From contig JAJQFU010000119.1 of NCBI GenBank assembly GCA_021200955.1, positions 1 through 43,395 on the forward strand: a stretch of DNA of 43,395 bases. The letters are read 5' to 3'. Numbering within the stretch: position 1 is the first letter of the stretch; every line of letters begins with the position of its first letter. Under the pieces are notes generated by a model, which worked only from the letters and a program-made list of their open reading frames with translations, did not search any database and was not told the DNA's origin. The stretch comes from Clostridiales bacterium (GTDB taxonomy: Bacteria > Bacillota > Clostridia > Lachnospirales > CAG-274). Below, piece by piece: positions 25,564 through 33,917 of this stretch. Both the position numbers and the translations under genes were made by a program.

Positions 25564-26784
25564 TTATTTCGCTTTTCTTAAAATATCCATAGGCTTAAGA
25601 GGTTTTTCAACCTTTATCTTTAAAAGCTCCTGAGCATGAGGTGCACTTTCCCGGCTGTTTCCCTCAAGGTCATAAATTTCGTCTAAGGTCTGAGAGAAAT
25701 TTTCTTCCCCTGCTCTTAAAAACTCTATTATGTCTCCCTTGAAAAATCTGTTTCTCTGCTCAATAAGGGCAAAGCCCGTTTTGGGGTCATATTCCTTAAC
25801 AAGCCCCACAAAATCATAGGTTTTAATGTATGCGGAATCTGTGTAGACCTGTGACTCTGCTGTGGGGTTTCCGAAAAAGAAGCCTGTTGTAAAACCTCGG
25901 TAGCTTGCCTTTTTAAGCTCGCTCAAATAATATTCTTTCTTGCTTTCATAAAACTTTGGGTCTTTGAAATAATCGTCCAAGGCTTCACGATAGGCTTTCA
26001 CAGTAACAGCCGCATAATAGGCTGTCTTAATTCTGCCCTCGATTTTAAGGCTTGAAACGCCGCTTTCAACCAGTTCCGGAATATGCTCAATCATACATAA
26101 ATCCTTTGAGTTAAAAATATATGTTCCTCTGCTGTCCTCTTCTACGGGAAGATACTCCCCTTCTCTTGTGGCTTCGGTTATATAATATTTCCAACGGCAT
26201 GGGTGTGTGCATGCCCCTCTGTTTCCGTCTCTGCCCGTAAAATAGGCTGAAAGGAGACATCTGCCCGAATACGAAATACACATTGCCCCATGTACGAAAA
26301 TTTCCGTTTCAATATCCGTTTTTTCACAGACATCCTTTATCTCTTTTAATGACAGCTCTCTTGCAAGAACAATTCGGCTTGCGCCTAAGCTCTTCCAAAA
26401 TTCAGCAGTCATATAGTTGGTATTGTTTGCCTGAGTGCTTATGTGAATCTCCAAAGAAGGTGCTGCGGCTCTTGCGACGGAGAATACACCGGGGTCTGAA
26501 ACCAAAACGGCGTCAGCCCCCATAGCTTCAACTGTCTTGAAATATTCGCCCATTGCGTCCACATCGGCATTTCTGGCAAAAATGTTTGCGGTTATATAAC
26601 ACTTAACCCCTCTTTCGTGGGCATAGCGTATGCCTTCCGCCATATCCTCATAAGAAAAGTTCTTAGCCTTAGCCCTGAGACTATAGCTTTCTCCTCCCAT
26701 ATATACTGCGTCTGCACCGTAGTTTACGGCGATTTTAAGCTTTTCCAAATCCCCCGCCGGGGCTAAAATTTCAGGTTTTTTCAT
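25564..26784 (-). CDS. trhP: peptidase U32 family protein TrhP (tRNA U34 hydroxylation)
   Basis: TrhP proteins (B. subtilis YrrN/YrrO, E. coli YegQ) make 5-hydroxyuridine at the wobble position of tRNAs in a prephenate-dependent reaction. The 406-residue protein starts with the family signature PEILAPAGDLEKLK. It has the cysteine set C169, C176, C192 and C196 (GAMCISYSGRC...ACTHPC) expected to hold an Fe-S cluster, and a C-terminal beta domain. It directly follows trmR and mltG, the same order as yrrL-yrrM-yrrN/O in B. subtilis. Despite the family name no peptidase activity is implied. Only one U32 gene is present here, while B. subtilis has two. Confidence 0.88.
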   Translation of the reverse strand: MKKPEILAPAGDLEKLKIAVNYGADAVYMGGESYSLRAKAKNFSYEDMAEGIRYAHERGVKCYITANIFARNADVDAMGEYFKTVEAMGADAVLVSDPGVFSVARAAAPSLEIHISTQANNTNYMTAEFWKSLGASRIVLARELSLKEIKDVCEKTDIETEIFVHGAMCISYSGRCLLSAYFTGRDGNRGACTHPCRWKYYITEATREGEYLPVEEDSRGTYIFNSKDLCMIEHIPELVESGVSSLKIEGRIKTAYYAAVTVKAYREALDDYFKDPKFYESKKEYYLSELKKASYRGFTTGFFFGNPTAESQVYTDSAYIKTYDFVGLVKEYDPKTGFALIEQRNRFFKGDIIEFLRAGEENFSQTLDEIYDLEGNSRESAPHAQELLKIKVEKPLKPMDILRKAK

Positions 26785-26799
26785 ATTAGTATCACCATT

Positions 26800-27447
26800 C
26801 TACTTCACCTTTCGGCAGAGAGCCATACCTCCGCCGACGGTCAAAATACTTGTTTCAAGGCTTTCGTTATTGACCAAGGCGTCTATAAATTCCCTTAGCC
26901 TTGTCCAGGTGGTTCTGTTGCGCCGTTTAACTAACAGTCTGTCACTGCCTATTTCTCCGTCAAGAAGAATATCGTCGGCTATTAATATTCCCCCTGTTCT
27001 CAAAAGCCTTAAGCAGTCTGGCAGAATGTTAATATACTGCCCCTTTCCGCCGTCCATAAAAATCACGTCAAACTGACCTGTCAAAGAGGAAACAACCTCG
27101 TTTATATCCCCCTCAATCATTCTTATGCAGTCGGTTTTATTGAGCCGTTTAATATTTTCCTTTGCTTCCTCAATCATCTGGGGATATCTGTCAACCGTTG
27201 TAACCTTTCCCCCTTTTTGGAGAAAGTCAGACATAAAACAGGCTGAAAAGCCTATTGCAGTGCCCAGCTCCAAAATTTCCTTCGGAGAAACCAACGACAA
27301 AACAACAGACATCAAGGCAACACTGTCTTTGGGAATTATGGGGTAGTCATTGTCATAGCCGTACTTCTGAACCTCTCCCAAAGCCCCCTTTCTCAGGGGC
27401 AGAACCTCATTTATATAATTAAGTAAATTCTCGTCTTTTATAACCAT
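26800..27447 (-). CDS. trmR: tRNA 5-hydroxyuridine methyltransferase TrmR
   Basis: TrmR (B. subtilis YrrM) methylates 5-hydroxyuridine at U34 to 5-methoxyuridine using SAM. The 215-residue class I O-methyltransferase has the SAM site ILELGTAIGFSACFMSDFL, the acidic loop TTVDRYPQMIEEA, and the metal-binding FDVIFMDGGKGQY. The fold is that of the COMT/YrrM family. It begins four bases after mltG and is 15 bases before trhP, whose product it would use. Identity rests on this conserved neighbourhood as much as on sequence; another small-molecule O-methyltransferase is the alternative. Confidence 0.83.
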   Translation of the reverse strand: MVIKDENLLNYINEVLPLRKGALGEVQKYGYDNDYPIIPKDSVALMSVVLSLVSPKEILELGTAIGFSACFMSDFLQKGGKVTTVDRYPQMIEEAKENIKRLNKTDCIRMIEGDINEVVSSLTGQFDVIFMDGGKGQYINILPDCLRLLRTGGILIADDILLDGEIGSDRLLVKRRNRTTWTRLREFIDALVNNESLETSILTVGGGMALCRKVK

Positions 27448-27450
27448 AGC

Positions 27451-28602
27451 TTAAAGCCCCGAAATATACTGCTCTTTGGCTCTCAAAAAATCGTCATAAT
27501 CTGCAGTAAAATAATGCTGTCCCGTTTCGGAATTTTCCAAAACATAATAAATATAGTCTGTATCCGCCGGGTTAAGCGCACCCTCAAAGGAGCTTAAGCC
27601 TGCGTTGCCGATAGGCCCTATGGGCAGACCGTCTACGTAGTAAGTGTTATATTCCGACTCGATTTCGGTGTCCGCTTCCCAAACTCGGCTTTTATTTTCT
27701 CCCGAAGCATAGAGAACAGTTGCGTCCATTTGAAGCTTCATTCCTATATTAAGGCGGTTGTAAATTACGGAAGCCGCAATCGACCTTTCCTCGTCGTACT
27801 TAATTTCCTTTTCTATTATTGACGCTATTATAACAATATCGTCAAGTGAATATTCGCCCTTAACTGCGTTCGTATAAACCCCTTCATAGACCTTTGTATT
27901 AAAGTTGCTTAACATCATATTCACAACCTGCCAGGGGGTCATATCATATTCAACAAAATATGTATCGGGGAAAAGATAGCCCTCAAGTCTGTTTTCTCTG
28001 TCGGGAATTTCATTTATAAATTCATAGTCAAAGTCCCCTGTTTCGCAAACCTCGTAAAACTCGTCCTGTGAGCAAATGCCTGCTTCTTCAAGCTTTTCGG
28101 CTATGTCGAAAACACTTTCCCCTTCTATTACAGTAAGCTTAAAATAGCCCTCGTCGTCCCCTGCTCCCGAAAGACACTCTGCCAATTCTATAAAGCTCAT
28201 ATAGCTTGAAACCGTAAACGTTCCGTAATTAAAGCTGTAAGCATAGTCCTCAACATTGCATTTCCACCTGAAAAAGAAGGGAGACTCTATAATTCCCTCA
28301 TCATATAAAAGCAGTGAAATATCCCTTAAGGTTGAACCTTCGGGAATAACGATTTCCGCAACGATTTCGTCCTTTCCCTTTATTTCGTCGGTGTTCAAAA
28401 GGCCGTCTCTTGCGTGTAAAAAAAGAGAATATGTTCTCAGTGCAAAAATAACAATTACAATAAAAACAATCAAAAATATGCCGGAACAGCCTAATTTAAA
28501 AAATCTCAAAGTTCTTTTTTTTGCTTCCGCTGCACGCTTTTCTTCTCTTCTTTTAGCTCTTTCCGCTCTGTCAAGCCTTTGGGGGGCAGAATTATTTTCC
28601 AT
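27451..28602 (-). CDS. mltG: endolytic transglycosylase MltG (YceG-like)
   Basis: MltG cuts nascent peptidoglycan strands at the membrane and so limits glycan length. The 383-residue protein has a charged cytosolic N-terminus (about 30 residues, many Arg/Lys/Glu), one membrane segment (~35-57), a LysM-like region, and the YceG catalytic domain with the catalytic Glu in IIASIIEKE and the LQMDATVLYASG and YYVDGLPIGPIGNAG segments. It corresponds to yrrL of B. subtilis in both sequence and gene order (mltG-trmR-trhP). Confidence 0.92.
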   Translation of the reverse strand: MENNSAPQRLDRAERAKRREEKRAAEAKKRTLRFFKLGCSGIFLIVFIVIVIFALRTYSLFLHARDGLLNTDEIKGKDEIVAEIVIPEGSTLRDISLLLYDEGIIESPFFFRWKCNVEDYAYSFNYGTFTVSSYMSFIELAECLSGAGDDEGYFKLTVIEGESVFDIAEKLEEAGICSQDEFYEVCETGDFDYEFINEIPDRENRLEGYLFPDTYFVEYDMTPWQVVNMMLSNFNTKVYEGVYTNAVKGEYSLDDIVIIASIIEKEIKYDEERSIAASVIYNRLNIGMKLQMDATVLYASGENKSRVWEADTEIESEYNTYYVDGLPIGPIGNAGLSSFEGALNPADTDYIYYVLENSETGQHYFTADYDDFLRAKEQYISGL

Positions 28603-28619
28603 AGTGACCTCCGTAAATC

Positions 28620-29369
28620 TTAAAAATCAATTCCCTTATATACTATCTCCTTAAGCACCAGCCCCTTCGGCGAAAGGGTTTTGCCCGCTTTGGTTCTGTC
28701 TCGGCTTAATATAATTTCGGGTACGCTTAAGGGGTCGATTTTGCCCAAGCCGATGTCCACAAGGGTTCCCGACAAAATTCTTACCATATTATATAAAAAG
28801 CCGTTTCCCGTAACCTCTATATCTATTATATTTTGATTTTTTACCGCCGTCAAGGCAAAAATTTCTCTTTTTGTGGTTTTTGCCGTAGAACCGCTGGCGC
28901 AAAAGGCTTTAAAATCGTGTTTTCCCACGAAAAAGGGGCAGGCTTGCTTCATTTTTTCAAAATCAAGCTTTTTCGGTACAAACTCTGAGTAACGTGACAT
29001 AAGAGGGTCTTTAAATCTGCCGTTGTAAATTCTGTAACGGTAGGTCTTTTGAATAACGCTGTACTGGGGGTGAAAATCCTCGTCCACAATATAAGCCCCA
29101 CGGCAGACTATGTCATCGGGCAGAAACGAATTTAAGGCAAAAGGAAAATTTTCCTCGGGGATTGTAAAGTCCCCCTGAAACAAAACCCCCTGAGCCATTG
29201 CGTGAACCCCTGTGTCAGTCCTTGAAGAGCCTCTGACGGTTATATCGGTTTTCAGAAGCTCGGAAAGCCCCTCTTCAACTCTCTGCTGAACGGTTATAAA
29301 ATTGTTCTGCCTTTGCCAGCCGAAATAATCCGTTCCGTCATAGGCAATTTTTAAAAGCATTCTCTTCAT
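28620..29369 (-). CDS. truA: tRNA pseudouridine(38-40) synthase TruA
   Basis: TruA isomerises U38-U40 in the anticodon arm of many tRNAs. The 249-residue protein has the catalytic Asp52 in GSSRTDTGVHA, the opening LLKIAYDGTDYFGWQRQ, and the second-half FLYNMVRILSGTLVDIG. It lies five bases after ecfT, reproducing the widespread Firmicutes order ecfA-ecfT-truA; rplM and rpsI, which usually follow, are replaced by mltG. Confidence 0.96.
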   Translation of the reverse strand: MKRMLLKIAYDGTDYFGWQRQNNFITVQQRVEEGLSELLKTDITVRGSSRTDTGVHAMAQGVLFQGDFTIPEENFPFALNSFLPDDIVCRGAYIVDEDFHPQYSVIQKTYRYRIYNGRFKDPLMSRYSEFVPKKLDFEKMKQACPFFVGKHDFKAFCASGSTAKTTKREIFALTAVKNQNIIDIEVTGNGFLYNMVRILSGTLVDIGLGKIDPLSVPEIILSRDRTKAGKTLSPKGLVLKEIVYKGIDF

Positions 29370-29373
29370 ATAA

Positions 29374-30174
29374 TCACATCCCGAAAAATCTTAAAACAGC
29401 AATAATTAAGGCAAACACAGCTCCCAAGCACATAACTGAATAATCTTTTCTTTCAAAAACAAGTTTTCTGTAGCGGGTTCTGCCAATGTCCCCTCTGTAG
29501 CACCTTGCTTCCATAGCCACTGCCAAATTGTCAGCGGTTCTGAAAGCCGAAACAAAAAGAGGTATCAAAAGAGGAATCATAGCCTTAGCCTTATCCATAA
29601 AGCTGCCCTCGTCAAAGCTCGCCCCTCTCGACATTTGAGCAAGCTTTATTTTTTCAAGCTCGTCAAAAATCGTAGGAATAAACCTTAAAGCAATAGTTAT
29701 CATCATAGCTATTTCGTGTGCCGGAAGCCCCACCCTTTTAAAGGGCTTAAGAAAGCTTTCAATAGCTTCAGCCAAAGCAAGATAGGTTGTTGTCAGAGTT
29801 AAAACCGACGACATTATTATAAGTATGCAGAGACGAAGAAAGGTTCGCAGTGCGGTAATTAAGCCCTCGTCGGTTATTGTTATAAAGCCGAATTTTAAAA
29901 GCACTGATCCGTCTTTGGTGAAAAAAAGATTTATAACAACAGTGAAAATTATCAAAAACATAACTCCCCTAAGCCCTTTTAAAAGCAGCCTAAAGGGCAC
30001 TTTTGAAAGCTTAAGGGCAAGGGCGAGAACCGACACCGCCAAACACCAGTTTAAGGGTGAACGGCACATAAAAAGTCCTATTACATATAAAAACAAAAAT
30101 ATAACCTTTCCTCTTGGGTCAAGACTGTGAACAAATGACCTTGAGGGATAATATTGACCTATAGTTATATACAT
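29374..30174 (-). CDS. ecfT: energy-coupling factor transporter transmembrane protein EcfT
   Basis: EcfT is the membrane scaffold of group II ECF transporters; it couples the ATPases to exchangeable S components for vitamins and similar substrates. The 266-residue protein opens with SRSFVHSLDPRGKVIF, has about five to six membrane segments, and carries the coupling motifs LAQMSRGASF and AMEARCYRGD that contact the two ATPases. It lies 15 bases after the ATPase gene. No S component is encoded nearby, as expected for the shared group II module. Confidence 0.95.
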   Translation of the reverse strand: MYITIGQYYPSRSFVHSLDPRGKVIFLFLYVIGLFMCRSPLNWCLAVSVLALALKLSKVPFRLLLKGLRGVMFLIIFTVVINLFFTKDGSVLLKFGFITITDEGLITALRTFLRLCILIIMSSVLTLTTTYLALAEAIESFLKPFKRVGLPAHEIAMMITIALRFIPTIFDELEKIKLAQMSRGASFDEGSFMDKAKAMIPLLIPLFVSAFRTADNLAVAMEARCYRGDIGRTRYRKLVFERKDYSVMCLGAVFALIIAVLRFFGM

Positions 30175-30189
30175 AATTTCTGCCGCCTG

Positions 30190-31869
30190 TTAAATATTTT
30201 CAAGAATTAATTTTGCCGCCTGTTTGGGTGAAAAACAGCCTTTGGGAAGAGTTATTCCCGGCTTTTCGAGTTCGTCCTTTAAAAGGCTGATTTTGGGTCT
30301 GTCAAGTCCTGCCGAACGCAGACTTTCACCGTCGTTAAAGATTTCAGAGGGAAGCCCCTTTTTAAGAACCGCCCCGTCCTTAAGTATAACCGCATAGTCC
30401 GAAAGCTCCGCTGCGTCCTCCATACTGTGGCTCACCATAATGACGGTTACACCTGTTTTTTGTATGTTTTTAACTGTTTTTAAAATTTCACGTCTACCCT
30501 TGGGGTCAAGCCCGGCAGCAGGCTCATCGAGAACCAGCACCTCAGGCTCCATAACCAAAATTCCGGCAAGGGCAGCTCTCTTTTTTTCTCCGCCCGAAAG
30601 CTCAAAGGGCGGTTTATCGGCTTTGTCAAGGGGAAACGCCGCAAGTGAAAGAGCCTTAAGAGCCCTGTTTTTGGCTTCTTCCTCAGAAAGTCCCATATTC
30701 AGTGCGCCGAACATAACGTCTTTTAAGACAGTTTCCTCAAAAAGCTGATAGTCGGGGTTTTGAAAAACCACGCCCACCTTAAAGCGAATATCCTTAACCT
30801 GTGAAATATTCTTGCCCTTATATAGGATTTCACCCTTTTTTGGCTTATAAAGTCCGTTTAGACAGCGGAGAAGAGTGCTTTTTCCCGAACCCGTATGACC
30901 TATTACAGAGGTAAAGCTGCCTTTGGAGACGCCGAAGCTGACGGATGTCAGGGCGTTTTCCTCTGTTCCTTCATATTTATAGGAAAGATCCTTTACCTCG
31001 ATAACAGCCTCTTTTTCGTTTATTGTTTTTTCAGTTTCTTCATTAATATGAAGGCTTCCGTATTTTTCGAAAATACGCCTTGCAAGCTCCTTTTCCGATA
31101 TGACCTCACTTTTTAAGCCCAAAAGTCTTTCCATATAGACAGACAAAGGCTCTTCAAGTCCGCAGCTTTTAAGAAGCTCTCCTTGCTTCAAAACCTCTTT
31201 TGCTTCTCCCTGAGCCGCATTTTTGCCCTCGGAAATTATATAAACATAGTCGCAAAGGGCTGCTTCTTCTATAAAATGGGTAATCATAATAACGGTTATG
31301 CCGTAGTCACGCTTAAGCTTAAACACAGCGTCAAGAACTGCCTTTCGCCCTGACGGGTCAAGCATTGAGGTGGCTTCGTCCAAAATTATACATTTGGGCT
31401 TCATTGCGAAAATTCCGGCAATAGCTATTTTCTGCTTCTGCCCTCCCGAAAGGTTTTGGGTTGAGTGCTTCAAAAACTCCGTCATACCCACAACCCTTAA
31501 GGCTGATTTAATTCTGCCTTCCATTTCCGAGGGGTCAACCCCCAAATTTTCAAGTCCGAAGGCAATGTCCTCGTCAACAATGCTTGCTACGATTTGATTG
31601 TCGGGGTTTTGAAAAACCATTCCGCAGGTCTGCCTTATTTCCCAAAGGTCGTCCTCGGCGGTGTTTTTGCCGAAAACCCAAACCTCACCCTCTGAAGGGG
31701 TGTAAAGTCCGTTTAAAAGCTTGGCTAAGGTAGACTTTCCCGAACCGTTAGAGCCTAAAATACAGACTGCCTGACCCTCTTTTGCCTTAAAGCTTACGCC
31801 CTCTAAGGCTTTGTTGGGGCTGTCGGTGTTTGAGTTGTAAATATAAGCGGCATTAACGGCAGTAATCAT
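30190..31869 (-). CDS. fused ECF transporter ATPase EcfA1-EcfA2
   Basis: The two ABC ATPases of the ECF module, normally separate ecfA1 and ecfA2 genes, are here one 559-residue protein. The first half has Walker A GSNGSGKST (39-47), signature LSGGQ (140-144) and Walker B IILDEATSMLD. A linker lies at about residues 255-288. The second half has GHTGSGKST (324-332), LSGGE (424-428) and VLVLDEPAAGLD. All ATPase motifs look intact in both halves. The first half lacks the usual DEP after Walker B (it has DEA), the sort of difference seen between A1 and A2. It is followed by ecfT. The start at 31869 has no strong ribosome binding site visible. Confidence 0.93.
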   Translation of the reverse strand: MITAVNAAYIYNSNTDSPNKALEGVSFKAKEGQAVCILGSNGSGKSTLAKLLNGLYTPSEGEVWVFGKNTAEDDLWEIRQTCGMVFQNPDNQIVASIVDEDIAFGLENLGVDPSEMEGRIKSALRVVGMTEFLKHSTQNLSGGQKQKIAIAGIFAMKPKCIILDEATSMLDPSGRKAVLDAVFKLKRDYGITVIMITHFIEEAALCDYVYIISEGKNAAQGEAKEVLKQGELLKSCGLEEPLSVYMERLLGLKSEVISEKELARRIFEKYGSLHINEETEKTINEKEAVIEVKDLSYKYEGTEENALTSVSFGVSKGSFTSVIGHTGSGKSTLLRCLNGLYKPKKGEILYKGKNISQVKDIRFKVGVVFQNPDYQLFEETVLKDVMFGALNMGLSEEEAKNRALKALSLAAFPLDKADKPPFELSGGEKKRAALAGILVMEPEVLVLDEPAAGLDPKGRREILKTVKNIQKTGVTVIMVSHSMEDAAELSDYAVILKDGAVLKKGLPSEIFNDGESLRSAGLDRPKISLLKDELEKPGITLPKGCFSPKQAAKLILENI

Positions 31870-31981
31870 AATAAAACCTCACTTGAAACGGAATTAAGGG
31901 GAGCCAAAACGGCAAACAGAGTCTTCAAAACGAAAACGCTGTTTTTATTAATTGAAATTATTCAAAATTCAACCTTGAAGA

Positions 31982-33916
31982 TTATTCCTCAACAGGAGCT
32001 TCTTCGGCAGCTTCTTCAGCCTTTGCGTTCTTATCGGCAGCAGCCTTAATGCTCAAGCTGATCTTCTTATTTTCAAGATCAAGCTCAGTAACCTTAGCTG
32101 TAATTTCCTGACCGATTGAAAGCTCATCCTCGGGCTTCTCAACGTGCTTAAAAGCAATCTGAGAAATGTGAACAAGACCGTCGATACCTTCTTCAAGCTC
32201 AACAAAAGCGCCGAAAGAAACCATTCTTACAACCTTGCCTGTTACAATGTTGCCAACTGCATATTTTTCAGCGGCTGTGTTCCAGGGGTTAGCGTTAATG
32301 TCTTTAAGAGAAAGTGAGATCTTGCCCTTTTCTTTGTTAATGTCAAGAATAGTAACAACAACCTTGTCGCCTCTTGAAAGAATATCGGAAACCTTTTTAA
32401 CTCTGCCCCAGCTCATTTCTGAGATGTGGATAAGTCCGTCAACGCCGCCTAAGTCAACGAATGCGCCGAACTCAACGATACGGCTTACAGTACCTTCTAC
32501 TCTTGAACCAATTTCAAGAGACTCGAAAAGCTGCTGCTTTCTTTCCTCAATCTGCTTTTCAACAAGTGCGCGTCTGCCGGCTACTATACGTCTCTTGGGC
32601 TTGTCTGTGCATTCGATAATATTGAAGTCAAGTTCTTCGCCTACAAACTTGTTAAGATCTTCAACGAATCTGTTTGAAACCTGAGAAGAGGGTACGAAAA
32701 CTCTCTCGCCCATAATATTAACGATAAGACCGCCTTTAACAACGTTCTTAACCTTACCTGTAACAACTGTGTTGTTTTCAAAAGCTTCCTGAAGTGCTTC
32801 GAAGTTTTTGGACTTGTCGCAGTACTTCTTTGAAAGTTCAACAACGCCCTCGTTATCGTTTACTCTCTTGATATAAACGTCGATTTCGTCGCCGGGCTTA
32901 ACAACGTCTGCAGGATTTACATCGGCATCGTCTGAAAATTCGTTTCTTTCGATAATACCTTCGTATTTGAAATCCAAATTAACGAATACCTCGCCCTTGT
33001 CGTTAACGCTGATAACAGTTCCCTTAACAACTCTGCCGCTTCTTAAGCTGAAATTGTCGTTAGCGTTAAGCATTTCTTCAAATGTTTTGTTTTCATCACT
33101 CATGGTCTTTATTGCCTCCTCGATTATACCGGGCGGTGTACTCGCTCCGGCTGTTATTCCTATTCTAACATTTTTTTTGAAACATTTCAACTGTTTTATG
33201 CAAATTTTTTCAAACAAAAATGTATTTTCGCAGAACTTTTTGCTCATGTTATAAAGTTTTTGGGTATTTGAGCTGTTTTTATCCCCCAAAACTATCATTA
33301 TATCAACCTGTTTTGCTATTTCAACGGCTTCCGACTGTCTCGCAGAGGTTGCACTGCAGATTGTGTTAAAAACTCTTACGTCCGCTTCGGGGGGAATACT
33401 TTTTTTAATTTCTTCAAAAACCGCTGTGTTAAATGTGGTCTGAACCACAAGAGAGTATTTTTCATTAAGGTTAATATCCTTAAGAGCGTCCTTTTCTTCT
33501 ATTATAACCGCCGTATTGTCGGAATATCCGTTTATGCCTTTAACCTCAGGGTGTGAAGGGTTTCCCACAATAATGATTTTCCGTCCTTCAAGATAATTTT
33601 CTCTGACTATGTTGTGAATTTTTTTAACATAGGGACAGGTTAAATCTACATACTCAAAGCCCTTTTCTTCGATTTCGTCATAAACCTCGGGGGGAACACC
33701 GTGGGAGCGAATGACGATTGTTGAGCCTTGCTCTGCTTCGTCAAGGCTGTCAATGGCGAAAACTCCTTTTTTCTCCAAGTCGTCGGTCACTATTCTGTTA
33801 TGAATAATAGGCCCGTAGGTATACATTTTTGTTTTGCCTATATCTCTGTAGACCGTCTCAACGGCTCTTTTAACCCCGGGGCAGAAACCTGCGGTTTTTG
33901 CTAACATAACTTCCAT
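31982..33916 (-). CDS. bifunctional HMBPP reductase IspH / 30S ribosomal protein S1
   Basis: Residues 1-280 are IspH, the last enzyme of the MEP isoprenoid pathway, with the Fe-S cysteines C12 (GFCPGVKRAV), C94 (DLTCPYV) and C187 (TICSATSARQ). Residues ~295-625 hold four S1 RNA-binding repeats (VVKGTVISVNDKGEVFV; VTGKVKNVVKGGLIV; VEGTVSRIVEFGAFVDL; VTGKVVRMVSFGAFVEL), and an Ala/Glu-rich tail ends the 644-residue protein. Such IspH-S1 fusions are known in Clostridia. The ATG at 33914-33916 is used because GAGGT lies seven bases upstream; 12 further upstream codons overlap cmk. Four repeats fit the short Gram-positive S1 type. Confidence 0.95.
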   Translation of the reverse strand: MEVMLAKTAGFCPGVKRAVETVYRDIGKTKMYTYGPIIHNRIVTDDLEKKGVFAIDSLDEAEQGSTIVIRSHGVPPEVYDEIEEKGFEYVDLTCPYVKKIHNIVRENYLEGRKIIIVGNPSHPEVKGINGYSDNTAVIIEEKDALKDINLNEKYSLVVQTTFNTAVFEEIKKSIPPEADVRVFNTICSATSARQSEAVEIAKQVDIMIVLGDKNSSNTQKLYNMSKKFCENTFLFEKICIKQLKCFKKNVRIGITAGASTPPGIIEEAIKTMSDENKTFEEMLNANDNFSLRSGRVVKGTVISVNDKGEVFVNLDFKYEGIIERNEFSDDADVNPADVVKPGDEIDVYIKRVNDNEGVVELSKKYCDKSKNFEALQEAFENNTVVTGKVKNVVKGGLIVNIMGERVFVPSSQVSNRFVEDLNKFVGEELDFNIIECTDKPKRRIVAGRRALVEKQIEERKQQLFESLEIGSRVEGTVSRIVEFGAFVDLGGVDGLIHISEMSWGRVKKVSDILSRGDKVVVTILDINKEKGKISLSLKDINANPWNTAAEKYAVGNIVTGKVVRMVSFGAFVELEEGIDGLVHISQIAFKHVEKPEDELSIGQEITAKVTELDLENKKISLSIKAAADKNAKAEEAAEEAPVEE

Positions 33917-33917
33917 T

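Noticed and set aside
31900-31981. AAACAG/CTGTTT hairpin between ispH/rpsA and ecfA as a terminator
   Set aside because: The stem is short, the loop is long, and the T-run is on the wrong (plus) strand for the leftward genes.
32235-32684. Open frame of 149 codons on the plus strand opposite the S1 repeats
   Set aside because: Its composition (Ser/Thr/Leu-rich) mirrors the S1 coding strand, and the S1 domains beneath it are well supported.
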